From NCBI RefSeq assembly GCF_022370635.2, contig NZ_CP092362.2:5518001-5582000 (forward strand): 64,000 nucleotides of DNA, read 5' to 3'. A model generated the notes under the pieces. That model was given only the letters and a program-made list of their open reading frames with translations. It had not been told where the DNA came from and searched no databases. Positions 35,503-44,084 of the stretch are shown one piece after another; position 1 is the stretch's first letter, and every line of letters starts with the position of its first letter. A program made the position numbers and the translations under genes. This DNA comes from Mycolicibacterium crocinum (GTDB lineage: Bacteria > Actinomycetota > Actinomycetes > Mycobacteriales > Mycobacteriaceae).

Positions 35503-36153
35503 GTGTCCGACCAACCTCACGGCCGTCATGCCCGGACCCGGGTGCCGATCCACCCGCCGATCGCCGACAGGTGGAGTCCGCGGGCCTTCGACCCCGACGC
35601 GGTGGTCACCCCGGAGCAGTTGATCGCCCTGCTCGAGGCGGCCCGCTGGGCCGCGACCTGGGGACATCGGCAGCCGGTCCGGTACATCGTCGGGCGCCGC
35701 GGCGACGACGCGTTCACCACGCTGGCCGGGCTGTTGCGACGCGGCAATAGCTACGCCCACGCCGCCGGCGCGCTGATCCTGGTGTGCGCGGACGAAGGTG
35801 AGGACGAGCGGACGGCGCTGTATTCCGCGGTCGACGCCGGTGCCGCGATCGCGAATCTGTCGGTCGAAGCAGTCGCTGAGGGTCTGATCGTGCATCCGAT
35901 GGCCGGCTTCGACGTCGACGGTGCGCGCGCGGCGTTCGACCTGCCGGACGGGGTGCGCCCGCTCGCGGTGGTCGCCGTCGGTGCGCTGGGCGACTACGCG
36001 CAGGTGACGCCGGAGATCGCCGAACGCGACGGCCGGCCCCGCGAGCGGCTGCCGCTTGAGGAGATCGTGCTCAACTGGTCAGGAGCATGGCCGTCGTTAG
36101 GAGCAGGTGCGTCGCAGCTCGCCGAGCTTGGCGACGATCCGGTCGTTGAGTAG
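35503..36153 (+). CDS. Nitroreductase-family protein
   Basis: 216 residues from GTG 35503; TAACGT (35490-35495) ends 7 bases before it, so probably leaderless. Nitroreductase-like pattern: N-terminal RWSPRAFDPDAVVTPEQLIALLEAARWAATWGHRQPVRYIVGRR (the RxSPRxFxxxxV...LLEAARWAPS region binding FMN phosphate) and YSAVDAGAAIANLSVEAVAEGLIVHPMAGFD. Probably an FMN oxidoreductase; substrate unknown. The 3' end overlaps the convergent gene by 57 bases. Confidence 0.87.
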   Translation: MSDQPHGRHARTRVPIHPPIADRWSPRAFDPDAVVTPEQLIALLEAARWAATWGHRQPVRYIVGRRGDDAFTTLAGLLRRGNSYAHAAGALILVCADEGEDERTALYSAVDAGAAIANLSVEAVAEGLIVHPMAGFDVDGARAAFDLPDGVRPLAVVAVGALGDYAQVTPEIAERDGRPRERLPLEEIVLNWSGAWPSLGAGASQLAELGDDPVVE

Positions 36154-36540
36154 CGACATCTCGTAGACCTGCGGCGGCGCCGGTGCGCCGGGGGCGCGGT
36201 TCTGCGTCTGGGCGCGCAGCGTCGGCAGCCCGGAGACGAACTGATTGGCCAGCTGGGCGACCTCGGTGGCCTGCGCGGCCAACCCCGGATCGGTCACCTT
36301 CTGCGCCCGCTCGGCCAGACCGTCCGCCCAGTCCTTGTAGGCCGAGTCCTCGGCGACGGTCGGCACTCCCTCGTTGCCTTTGGAGTCGATCTTCGCCGCC
36401 TGCGACCGGCTGAAGTCCAGGAAGTCGATCACCGGCTTGCACTTCTCCGGCGGTCCGTCGAACCACTTCGAATAGATCGCGAAGCCCACGGCGATGACCA
36501 CCACGGTGATGGTGAGGACCCAGCGCGGACGTCGGTGCAT
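36097..36540 (-). CDS. Membrane-anchored hypothetical protein
   Basis: 147 residues from ATG 36540. One N-terminal helix (WVLTITVVVIAVGFAIYSKWF), then a helical extracytoplasmic region with two cysteines (PPEKCKPVIDFLDFSRSQAAKI and the C-terminal RRTCS) that may pair. TACGCT lies 8 bases before the ATG on the minus strand. It resembles the conserved actinobacterial small anchored proteins of unknown function. Overlap with the nitroreductase 3' end is 57 bases. Confidence 0.8.
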   Translation of the reverse strand: MHRRPRWVLTITVVVIAVGFAIYSKWFDGPPEKCKPVIDFLDFSRSQAAKIDSKGNEGVPTVAEDSAYKDWADGLAERAQKVTDPGLAAQATEVAQLANQFVSGLPTLRAQTQNRAPGAPAPPQVYEMSLLNDRIVAKLGELRRTCS

Positions 36541-36572
36541 GGTCGCCCAGCGTAGCGAAGCGCCAACGTTTA

Positions 36573-36613
36573 ACGCGGCGGCAACACCACGGGGGCGTCT
36601 ACGTAACAGAAAC
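36573..36613 (+). promoter_or_regulatory. Candidate GlnR sites (two AC-n9-AC motifs) upstream of amt
   Basis: AC at 36573-36574 and 36584-36585 are separated by nine bases, and AC at 36601-36602 and 36612-36613 likewise (TAC...GAAAC). Mycobacterial GlnR sites have AC-n9-AC spacing. They lie 62-102 bases before the amt ATG, a suitable place for nitrogen-limitation control of the operon. The motif is short, so chance matches are possible. Confidence 0.45.
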
Positions 36614-36674
36614 AACGTTCACTGCCGGTGAACGGCCCAACCGTCTAAGGGCCGCCCACCTCGCAGGAGATTAG

Positions 36675-37928
36675 ATGGATACAGGGACCACAGCATTCAT
36701 GCTGTGTTGCATCATCGGGCTGACGATGATGATCCCGGGCCTGGCGCTGTTCTACGGCGGCATGGTCTCGGTGAAGAGCTCTACCAACATGATGATGATG
36801 ACGTTCGGCGCTGTCGCCATCGTCGGCGTGCTGTGGATCTTGTTCGGCTTCTCGATGACATTCGGCACGTCCTATGGCGGGTTCGTCGGTGACCTCCTCG
36901 AATTCGCCGGCATGAAGAACCTGCTGGAGTCACAGACCACCATCTCGGGTCTGCCGGTCAGTTTGTTCGCGTTGTTCCAGGCACTGTTCGCCGCGATCAC
37001 CGTGGCCCTGATCTCCGGGGCGGCAGCCGACCGGATGAAGTTCGCGGCGTGGATGGTCTTCGCCACCGTGTGGGCGGTTCTGGTCTACTTCCCCGTCGCG
37101 CACTGGGTGTTCGCGTTCAACGGTGTGGTCACCCCGGACGCGGTCGGCGGCTGGATTGCCAACAACCTCAAGGCAATTGACTTCGCGGGCGGCACAGCGG
37201 TGCACATCAATGCCGGTGCGGCAGCGCTGGCGGTGGCCATCGTGCTCGGCAAGGGCGCCAGCTGGGGCAAGCTGCGCAAGCCGCACAACGTCCCGCTGAC
37301 ACTGCTCGGCGCCGGGCTGCTGTGGGCCGGTTGGTACGCCTTCAACGGCGGTTCGGCTCTGGCAGCGGGCAATTCGGCCGCCATCGTCATGGTCACCACG
37401 TTCGTCGCCACCTGCGCGGCGACGCTCGCCTGGCTGGCGGTGGAGAAGTTCAAGGACGGCCACGTCACCGGTGTCGGTGCGGCCGCGGGTGCCATCACGG
37501 GCCTGGTCGCGATCACCCCGGCCTGTGGTTCGGTGACACCGGTCGGCGCGATCATCCTCGGTCTGGTCGCCGGCGCTATCTGCCCCTTCGCCGTTGGTCT
37601 CAAAGAGAAGTTCGGCTACGACGATTCGCTCGACGTCGTCGGCGTGCACCTCGTCGGTGGTGTCATCGGCACCCTGCTGATCGGCTTCCTGGCCAGCGAC
37701 ACCATGCCCAACAAGGTCAACGGTTTCTTCTACGGCGGCGGCTTCGATCAGCTGTGGCGGCAGGCGGTCGCTGCCGGTGCGGTGATGGTGTACTCGTTCG
37801 CGATCGCGTTCGTCATCGCCTGGGCGATCAAGAAGACGATGGGCATCCGAATCTCCCCCGAGGAAGAGGAGAAGGGTATCGACACCCACGTCCACCGCGA
37901 CCCGGCGTACGAGCTCGAGTACGCCTGA
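36675..37928 (+). CDS. amt: Ammonium transporter
   Basis: 417 residues from ATG 36675, with AGGAG 7 bases upstream. Eleven membrane helices expected; conserved pore elements include the two histidines in FAGGTAVHINAGAAALAVAI and DVVGVHLVGGVIGTLLIG, and the cytoplasmic C-terminus ISPEEEEKGIDTHVHRDPAYEL, typical of Amt proteins regulated by GlnK. It imports ammonium and probably methylammonium. It heads a nitrogen-metabolism operon and may be under GlnR control. Confidence 0.97.
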   Translation: MDTGTTAFMLCCIIGLTMMIPGLALFYGGMVSVKSSTNMMMMTFGAVAIVGVLWILFGFSMTFGTSYGGFVGDLLEFAGMKNLLESQTTISGLPVSLFALFQALFAAITVALISGAAADRMKFAAWMVFATVWAVLVYFPVAHWVFAFNGVVTPDAVGGWIANNLKAIDFAGGTAVHINAGAAALAVAIVLGKGASWGKLRKPHNVPLTLLGAGLLWAGWYAFNGGSALAAGNSAAIVMVTTFVATCAATLAWLAVEKFKDGHVTGVGAAAGAITGLVAITPACGSVTPVGAIILGLVAGAICPFAVGLKEKFGYDDSLDVVGVHLVGGVIGTLLIGFLASDTMPNKVNGFFYGGGFDQLWRQAVAAGAVMVYSFAIAFVIAWAIKKTMGIRISPEEEEKGIDTHVHRDPAYELEYA

Positions 37929-37935
37929 TGAGGAC

Positions 37936-37975
37936 TCGAGCCGGGCGTGGTACCTCCTTCCCCCGCCCGGCTCGA
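37936..37975 (+). terminator. Hairpin between amt and glnT, possible partial terminator
   Basis: TCGAGCCGGGCG (37936-37947) pairs perfectly with CGCCCGGCTCGA (37964-37975) across a 16-base loop, starting 7 bases after the amt stop. No T tract follows (ACCCCTCACCC), so it may attenuate rather than stop transcription into glnT. Confidence 0.65.
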
Positions 37976-38021
37976 CCCCTCACCCTTCTCGCTTATCTCA
38001 TGAAAGAGTTTGTTGGAGAAC

Positions 38022-39329
38022 ATGTCTGCCTCACTCGCTGAGCTGGCCGAGGCCTCAGCAACCAAGTTCATCCTGGCGCTGTTCGTCGACCTTCGCGGAA
38101 AGCCCTGCGCCAAGCTGGTTCCCGTCGAGGCGGTCGACCTGCTGGCCACCGAGGGCGTCGGCTTCGCCGGATATGCCGTCGGCGCCATGGGCCAGGAGCC
38201 CAAAGACCCTGACCTGATGGCGATCCCGGATCCCGCGTCGTTCACCCCGATCCCCTTCATCAAAGAAGGCCTCGCCATCGTGCACTGCGATCCGCACGTC
38301 GAGGGCCGGCCGTGGCCGTACGCGCCGCGGGTGATCCTCAAGTCGCTGATCCAGCGGGCCGCCGACGCCGGCTTCGAGCCCTGGGTCGGCGCGGAAGTCG
38401 AATACTTCCTGCTGACCCGCGATGCGGACGGCAGCCTGGCCACCGCCGACACCGCAGACACCGCGGCCCAGCCCTGCTACGACGCGCGCGGCGTGACCCG
38501 CATGTACGACCACCTGACCGCAGTCTCGACGGCGATGAACACCCTCGGTTGGTCCAACTACGCCAACGACCACGAAGACGGTAACGGCCAGTTCGAGCAG
38601 AACTTCCAATTCGCCGAGGCCCTGACCACCGCCGACCGGGTGGTGACCCTGCGCTATCTGCTGTCGATGATCGCCGCCGAGCGCGGCATGGTCGCCACGT
38701 TCATGCCCAAGCCGTTCTCCGACCGGACCGGCAGCGGGCTACACCTGCATCTGTCGCTGACCAGCGGCGGCACCCCGGTGTTCCCGGAGGATGCCGACGA
38801 ACGCGGGCTGGGCCTGTCGGCCACCGCGTACGCGTTCATCGGCGGCATCCTCGACCATGCCTGCGCACTGCAGGCCGTCGTCGCCCCAACGGTGAACTCC
38901 TACAAGCGAACCGGAGCACTGACGACGGCCTCCGGTGCCTCCTGGGCGCCGCGGCTGCCCACCTACGGCGGCAACGACCGCACCCACTACATCCGGGTGC
39001 CGGACTGTCAGCGGGTCGAGCTGCGGGGCGGTGACGGTTCGGCCAACCCGTATCTGGCCATCGCGGCAGCGCTCGGGGCGGGAATCGACGGCATCAAGCG
39101 CAGCGCCGACCCCGGTGCGATCGGCAACACCGACGGCCGCACCGCCCTGCCGCCGACCCTGCTGCACGCCGTCGAAGAGTTCGAGAGTGATCCGGTGGTC
39201 GCCGGTGTGCTCGACACCGTTGGTGACGGGGTCGCCAGCTACTTCGCCGGCATCAAACGCGACGAATTCTTCGCCTACCACGGCTCGGTCAGCCCGTGGG
39301 AAGTCGACCAGTACCTGACCGCATTCTGA
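38022..39329 (+). CDS. glnT: Glutamine synthetase-like ligase, GlnT/GmaS type
   Basis: 435 residues from ATG 38022 (TTGGAG just upstream). GS beta-grasp N-terminus (FILALFVDLRGKPCAKLVPVEAVDLL) and catalytic domain: VGAEVEYFLL, NDHEDGNGQFEQNFQFAEALTTADRVVTLRY, DRTGSGLHLHLSL, VNSYKRTGALTTASGASWAPRLPTYGGNDRTHYIRVPD and RVELRGGDGSANPYLAIAA. This subgroup, linked to glxBCD, includes gamma-glutamylmethylamide synthetase (GmaS) of methylamine users as well as GlnT. Which activity applies cannot be told by sequence; the neighbours favour a GmaS-like role. Confidence 0.9.
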   Translation: MSASLAELAEASATKFILALFVDLRGKPCAKLVPVEAVDLLATEGVGFAGYAVGAMGQEPKDPDLMAIPDPASFTPIPFIKEGLAIVHCDPHVEGRPWPYAPRVILKSLIQRAADAGFEPWVGAEVEYFLLTRDADGSLATADTADTAAQPCYDARGVTRMYDHLTAVSTAMNTLGWSNYANDHEDGNGQFEQNFQFAEALTTADRVVTLRYLLSMIAAERGMVATFMPKPFSDRTGSGLHLHLSLTSGGTPVFPEDADERGLGLSATAYAFIGGILDHACALQAVVAPTVNSYKRTGALTTASGASWAPRLPTYGGNDRTHYIRVPDCQRVELRGGDGSANPYLAIAAALGAGIDGIKRSADPGAIGNTDGRTALPPTLLHAVEEFESDPVVAGVLDTVGDGVASYFAGIKRDEFFAYHGSVSPWEVDQYLTAF

Positions 39330-39349
39330 CTCCCCAGGAAGGAACGACC

Positions 39350-40243
39350 ATGTGCGGGATCGTGGGTCTGCACCTGCGCAACCCCCAGCTCTACCCCCGG
39401 CTCGGTGAACTGCTGACCGGCATGCTGTGCGAAATGTCCGACCGCGGAAGCGATTCAGCCGGCGTCGCCGTCTACGGTGACCCACGATGGTCGCCACCGG
39501 GCAAGGGGACCGTCTCGGTTCTCGACGTCGACGACAGCCCGGAACAGATTGTCGAGGCACTCCACGCAGCGCTCGGCGAGGTGTCGGTTCACCGCGTCGA
39601 CGAGACGCTGCTGGTGTCGGCCGATGTCGCGCCGGAAACCCTGCACGCGGCGATCACCGCGCACTACCCGCATGCTCTGATTGCCGGGTTCGGCGCAAAT
39701 GTGGCTGTACTCAAGGGAGTCGGGCATCCGAAGGCGCTCACCGAGGCGTGGGGACTCACGCATGCGCAGGGCTGGCAGGGCGTCGGTCACACCAGGATGG
39801 CCACCGAGTCGGCGGTGATACCGGCCGGGGCACACCCCTATGCGGTGGGGCCGGACCAATGCCTCGTACACAACGGCTCGTTCGCCAACCACGCCACCAT
39901 TCGTCGTGACCTGCGAGCCCAGGGTGTCGTGTTCGACAGCGAGAACGACACCGAGGTCGGCGCCCGCTTCGTGGCCGACCAGCTCGCCCACGGCCGTGAC
40001 GTGGAATCGGCCTTGAAAGAGCTGTGTGCCACCTTCGACGGCTTCTACACGCTGCTGGTGTCCAACCACGACTCGTTCGCGGTCGTGCGCGACGCGATCG
40101 CCTGCAAGCCCGCCGTGATCGCCGAGACCGACGACTGGGTGGCCATGAGTAGCGAATACCGCGCGCTGGCAGGACTTCCCGGCGTCGAGAAGGCGGCCAT
40201 CTGGGAACCCGAACCCGAGGTGGTGTACGCATGGACGAGATGA
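39350..40243 (+). CDS. glxB: Class II glutamine amidotransferase (GlxB/MgsA-like)
   Basis: 297 residues from ATG 39350 with AGGAAGG upstream. The sequence starts MCGIVGLHL, placing Cys2 as N-terminal nucleophile; other motifs are GVGHTRMATESAV, QCLVHNGSFANHATIRRDL and DSENDTEVGARFVADQL. It corresponds to the amidotransferase domain of glutamate synthase. With GlxC and GlxD it would form a three-subunit glutamate-synthase-like or N-methylglutamate-synthase complex. Confidence 0.92.
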   Translation: MCGIVGLHLRNPQLYPRLGELLTGMLCEMSDRGSDSAGVAVYGDPRWSPPGKGTVSVLDVDDSPEQIVEALHAALGEVSVHRVDETLLVSADVAPETLHAAITAHYPHALIAGFGANVAVLKGVGHPKALTEAWGLTHAQGWQGVGHTRMATESAVIPAGAHPYAVGPDQCLVHNGSFANHATIRRDLRAQGVVFDSENDTEVGARFVADQLAHGRDVESALKELCATFDGFYTLLVSNHDSFAVVRDAIACKPAVIAETDDWVAMSSEYRALAGLPGVEKAAIWEPEPEVVYAWTR

Positions 40244-40917
40244 GGACATACGACCTCAGCACCACGCCGCTGCGCGAGGTCAACGCGGCCCTGCACGCTC
40301 CGGGCGTCTCAGGGGAATTCCGGATCGTCAATCCGGCCGGTGCGCACAACGTCGCGGTCGGCCTAGACGCGCCCCTGCGGGTCGAAATCGACGGCCACGT
40401 GGGTTATTACGCCGCCGGGATGAACAAGCAGGCCGAGGTGATCGTCGACGGCAATGCCGGGACCGGCGTGGCCGAGAACATGATGAGCGGCACCGTCTGG
40501 GTCAAAGGCAACGCCTCCCAATCGGCGGGCGCGACCGCGCACGGCGGACTGCTCGTCATCGAGGGCAACGCGGCCGCACGGTGCGGAATCTCGATGAAGG
40601 GGGCGGACATCGTCGTCGGCGGCAGCGTCGGCCACATGAGCGCGTTCATGGCTCAGGCCGGCCGTCTGGTCATCCGCGGCGATGCCGGTGAGGCACTGGG
40701 TGACTCGATCTACGAGGCACGCCTCTACGTCCGCGGCGAGGTGGCCTCACTCGGGGCCGACTGCATCGCCAAGGAGATGCGCGCCGAGCACCACGAGGAA
40801 CTCGGGCGCTTGCTCAAGGCCGCCGGCTTCGAGGACGACGACACCAGCTCCTACACCCGCTACGGCTCAGCCCGACAGCTCTACCACTTCCACGTCGACA
40901 ACGCAGAAGTTTACTGA
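40231..40917 (+). CDS. glxC: GXGXG-motif protein (GlxC/MgsB-like)
   Basis: 228 residues from ATG 40231, overlapping glxB by 13 bases. The protein is a right-handed beta-helix with the repeated G-x-x-G-x-x-x-G pattern of the glutamate synthase C-terminal domain (VIVDGNAGTGVAENMMSGTVWVKGNASQSAGATAHGGLLVIEGNAAARCGISMKGADIVVGGSVGHMSAFMAQAG has been shortened in meaning to its repeats). It probably holds the amidotransferase and FMN subunits together. Confidence 0.92.
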   Translation: MDEMRTYDLSTTPLREVNAALHAPGVSGEFRIVNPAGAHNVAVGLDAPLRVEIDGHVGYYAAGMNKQAEVIVDGNAGTGVAENMMSGTVWVKGNASQSAGATAHGGLLVIEGNAAARCGISMKGADIVVGGSVGHMSAFMAQAGRLVIRGDAGEALGDSIYEARLYVRGEVASLGADCIAKEMRAEHHEELGRLLKAAGFEDDDTSSYTRYGSARQLYHFHVDNAEVY

Positions 40918-42251
40918 TGACATACGCAGAAGACGACCGCGCCCGCCTCGGCCTGCGCGAGTCCGCCACGTTCGACCGCGCCACCATCGCGGCCATCCAA
41001 CGCGCCGCCGACACCGGCATCTACGACATCCGCGGCTGGGGTGCCAAACGCGCGCTCCCCCACTTCGACGACCTGCTGTTCCTCGGCGCGTCGATGTCGC
41101 GGTATCCGCTGGAGGGCTACCGCGAACGGTGCGGCACCGATGTCGTGCTCGGTGACCGTCACGCCAAACACCCACTGCACCTGGATATCCCGGTCACCAT
41201 CGCCGGCATGTCCTTCGGTGCGCTGTCCGGGCCGGCGAAGGAGGCGCTCGGCCGCGGCGCCAGTGAGGTCGGCAGCTCGACCACCACCGGTGACGGCGGC
41301 ATGACTCCCGAGGAGCGCGGGCAGTCCAAATATCTGGTCTATCAATATCTTCCGTCGCGGTACGGAATGAACCCGGACGATCTGCGCAAAGCAGACGCCA
41401 TCGAGGTGGTGCTCGGCCAGGGTGCCAAGCCTGGCGGCGGTGGAATGCTGCTGGGGCAGAAGATCTCTGAGCGGGTCGCCGCGATGCGCACGCTGCCCGA
41501 AGGCATCGACCAGCGGTCCGCCTGCCGGCACCCGGACTGGACCGGCCCCGACGACCTGACCATCAAGATCAACGAGCTGCGCGAGCTCACGGACTGGGAG
41601 AAGCCGATCTACGTCAAGGTGGGTGCCACCCGCACCTACTACGACGTGAAGCTTGCGGTGGCCGCGGGCGCCGATGTCGTCGTCGTCGACGGGATGCAGG
41701 GCGGCACCGCCGCCACCCAGGATGTCTTCATCGAGCACGTCGGTATCCCGACGCTGGCCGCCGTCCCCCAAGCCGTGCAGGCACTCTCGGAGCTGGGTGT
41801 CCATCGCAAGGTTCAGCTGATCGTATCCGGCGGCATCCGCACCGGCGCCGACGTGGCGAAGGCGATGGCGCTGGGTGCCGACGCGGTGGCGATCGGCACG
41901 GCGGCGCTGATCGCGCTGGGTGACAACAACCCGAAGTATGCCGCCGAGTATGAAAAGCTCGGCAGCGCAGCCGGTTTCTACGACGATTTCCAGGACGGTC
42001 GTGACCCGGCGGGCATCAGCACTCAGGACCCCGAGCTGGCGGCCCGACTGGACCCGATCGACGCCGGCCGCCGGCTGGCCAACTATCTGCGGGTGCTCAC
42101 GATGGAAGCCCAGACCATCGCCCGCGCCTGCGGCAAGGCGCACCTGCTGCATCTGGAACCCGAAGACCTGGTTGCGGTCACCATCGAGGCCGCCGCCATG
42201 GCCCGGGTGCCGCTGGCCGGTACGTCGTGGATTCCGGGGGCAGGTCTGTGA
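40917..42251 (+). CDS. glxD: FMN-binding glutamate synthase-type protein (GlxD/MgsC-like)
   Basis: 444 residues from ATG 40917, overlapping the glxC stop by one base. TIM-barrel FMN domain of glutamate synthase: ITIAGMSFGALSGPAKEALGRGA-like region, SSTTTGDGGMTPEERG, GQGAKPGGGGMLLGQKIS, YVKVGATRTYYDVKLAVAAGADVVVVDGMQGGTAATQDVFIEHVG and VSGGIRTGADVAKAMALGADAVAIGTAAL. I see no cysteine cluster like the 3Fe-4S ligands of GltB, so electron supply may differ. Likely FMN subunit of the GlxBCD complex. Confidence 0.92.
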   Translation: MTYAEDDRARLGLRESATFDRATIAAIQRAADTGIYDIRGWGAKRALPHFDDLLFLGASMSRYPLEGYRERCGTDVVLGDRHAKHPLHLDIPVTIAGMSFGALSGPAKEALGRGASEVGSSTTTGDGGMTPEERGQSKYLVYQYLPSRYGMNPDDLRKADAIEVVLGQGAKPGGGGMLLGQKISERVAAMRTLPEGIDQRSACRHPDWTGPDDLTIKINELRELTDWEKPIYVKVGATRTYYDVKLAVAAGADVVVVDGMQGGTAATQDVFIEHVGIPTLAAVPQAVQALSELGVHRKVQLIVSGGIRTGADVAKAMALGADAVAIGTAALIALGDNNPKYAAEYEKLGSAAGFYDDFQDGRDPAGISTQDPELAARLDPIDAGRRLANYLRVLTMEAQTIARACGKAHLLHLEPEDLVAVTIEAAAMARVPLAGTSWIPGAGL

Positions 42252-43435
42252 CCGAGACCGCCGATGTCGTGATCGTCGGCGGCGGCATCGAGGGGTGTGC
42301 CGCCGCTTGGGCACTGAGCCAGCGTGGCATCACCAATGTCGTTGTTCTGGAACGCAATACCGTCGCCTCCGGGATGACAGGCAAGTCCAGCGGCATTGTG
42401 CGCTGCCACTACGGGGTGAGTTCGCTGGCCGCGATGGCGACCGTCGGCCTGGAGGTTTTCGAGAAGGCCGAGGAGATCTTCGGCAACGATATCGGCTTCC
42501 GCCAAACCGGTTACGTCGTCGGGGTCGGCGAACCCAACGTCGACGCGCTGCGCAACAGCATGGCCGCCCAACGAGCGGTCGGTGTGCAGACCGAGGAGAT
42601 CGACGCCGGCGAGGTGGCCCGCCTGTGGCCGTTCGCCGACCTGTCGCCCTTCGCCGCGTTCGGCTGGGAAGCACGCGGCGGTTACGGCGACGCGTATCAG
42701 ACCGCCCAGGCGTTCGCGCTGTCCGCGCGGGCGGCCGGGGTACGAATTCGCCAGGGCGCCACAGTAACCGGTCTACTCACCGACGGCGAGGCCGTCACCG
42801 GGGTTCACCTGGGCGACGGCAGTCGGATCAGCGCAGGCAGCGTCGTCGTCGCCACCGGGGTGTGGACCCAGCCATTCCTGGCGCCGTACGGCGTCGACGT
42901 GCCGATCCGGGTGGTCCGCGAGCAGATCGTCATGATCTCCCCCGGTGTCGAGCTGGGACCGGTGCCGGTGTTCTCCGATCTGGTGTCCCTGCAGTACGTG
43001 CGTCCCGAGGTCGGCGGCGATGTGCTGTTCGGCAACAGCGACCTGTCCGACGTGCTGACCGCCGACCCCGACGACTACCTGAACCGGGCCACCGAGGACT
43101 TCATCGACCTCACCGTCGACAAGGTCGGCACCCGATTCCCCGGCTTCACCGGTGCGGCGATCACCTCGAGCTACGCCGGGTGCTACGACGTCACACCGGA
43201 CTGGAACCCGGTCATCTCGGCCGGCGGTCGCGACGGATTGTTCGTGGCGGCCGGGTTCAGCGGCCACGGATTCAAGATCGCACCGGCGGTCGGCCGGTTG
43301 GTCGCGGACCTTCTTGTCGACGGCCGCAGCAGCGACCCACGGATCCCCGAAACCGATTTCCGGCTGTCCCGCTTCGCCGAGGGCGAGCTGTTGAAGAGCC
43401 CGTATCCATATGCGGGTGCGGGGCAGATGCGATAG
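42248..43435 (+). CDS. FAD-dependent amine/amino-acid oxidoreductase (DAO family)
   Basis: 395 residues from GTG 42248, coupled to the glxD stop (GTGA). FAD-binding VVIVGGGIEGCAAAWALSQRG at the N-terminus, GKSSGIVRCHYGVSSLAAMATVGLEVF, and DAO-family C-terminus TSSYAGCYDVTPDWNPVIS...FVAAGFSGHGFKIAPAVGRLVADLL, close to sarcosine/dimethylglycine-oxidase beta-like enzymes. In this operon it would oxidise an N-methylated amino acid, possibly N-methylglutamate (inference). It is a single subunit; the extra Mgd subunits are absent. Confidence 0.9.
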   Translation: MTETADVVIVGGGIEGCAAAWALSQRGITNVVVLERNTVASGMTGKSSGIVRCHYGVSSLAAMATVGLEVFEKAEEIFGNDIGFRQTGYVVGVGEPNVDALRNSMAAQRAVGVQTEEIDAGEVARLWPFADLSPFAAFGWEARGGYGDAYQTAQAFALSARAAGVRIRQGATVTGLLTDGEAVTGVHLGDGSRISAGSVVVATGVWTQPFLAPYGVDVPIRVVREQIVMISPGVELGPVPVFSDLVSLQYVRPEVGGDVLFGNSDLSDVLTADPDDYLNRATEDFIDLTVDKVGTRFPGFTGAAITSSYAGCYDVTPDWNPVISAGGRDGLFVAAGFSGHGFKIAPAVGRLVADLLVDGRSSDPRIPETDFRLSRFAEGELLKSPYPYAGAGQMR

Positions 43436-43442
43436 TGCGCTT

Positions 43443-44084
43443 GTGACCGATCTGCTCCGCAACCAGTCGGGTACCGCCCGCGAGCGCGACCCGGACGAGC
43501 CGGTCGCGGAGCTGGAATTCGAGGCCGCGATCGCGCGCAACGTGCGCCAACTACGTCAACAGCTGGGGCTCTCGGTCGCCGACATGGCAAGCCGGGTGGG
43601 CATCTCCAAGGCGATGATGAGCAAGATCGAAAACGCCCAGACCTCGCCGAGCCTGTCCACGCTGGCGCTGCTGGCCAAGGGGTTCGACGTGCCGGTGACG
43701 ACGTTGTTCCGCGGGGCCGACGTGGAACGGCCGGCCGCCTTCGTCAAAGCGGGCACCGGCGCGCGGATCGTGCGCAACGGAACGAAAGCTGGTCACGAGT
43801 ACGAACTGCTCGGCTCGCTGCGCGGCGAGCACAAGCGGCTGGAGTGCCTGCTGGTCACGCTCTCGGCGAAGAGCAAGACCTATCCGCTGTTCCAGCATCC
43901 CGGCACCGAGTTCATCTATGTGCTCGAAGGCGTCATGGACTACGCCCACAGCCGTTCGGTGTACCGGCTGCACCCGGGTGATTCCCTGCAGATCGACGGC
44001 GAAGGGGCGCACGGCCCCGCGGATCTGATCGAGGTGCCGATCCGGTTCCTGTCGGTTATCGCGTTTCCCGATTCCCAGGTCTAG
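43443..44084 (+). CDS. XRE-type regulator with cupin domain
   Basis: 213 residues from GTG 43443. XRE helix-turn-helix at residues about 25-80 (IARNVRQLRQQLGLSVADMASRVGISKAMMSKIENAQTSPSLSTLALLAKGFDVPVTTLF), then a cupin_2 sensor domain (YPLFQHPGTEFIYVLEGVMDYAHSRSVYRLHPGDSLQIDGEGAHGP). Such regulators sense small ligands and typically control the adjacent catabolic operon; here that is glnT-glxBCD-oxidoreductase. The 3' end overlaps a convergent gene by 29 bases. Confidence 0.93.
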   Translation: MTDLLRNQSGTARERDPDEPVAELEFEAAIARNVRQLRQQLGLSVADMASRVGISKAMMSKIENAQTSPSLSTLALLAKGFDVPVTTLFRGADVERPAAFVKAGTGARIVRNGTKAGHEYELLGSLRGEHKRLECLLVTLSAKSKTYPLFQHPGTEFIYVLEGVMDYAHSRSVYRLHPGDSLQIDGEGAHGPADLIEVPIRFLSVIAFPDSQV

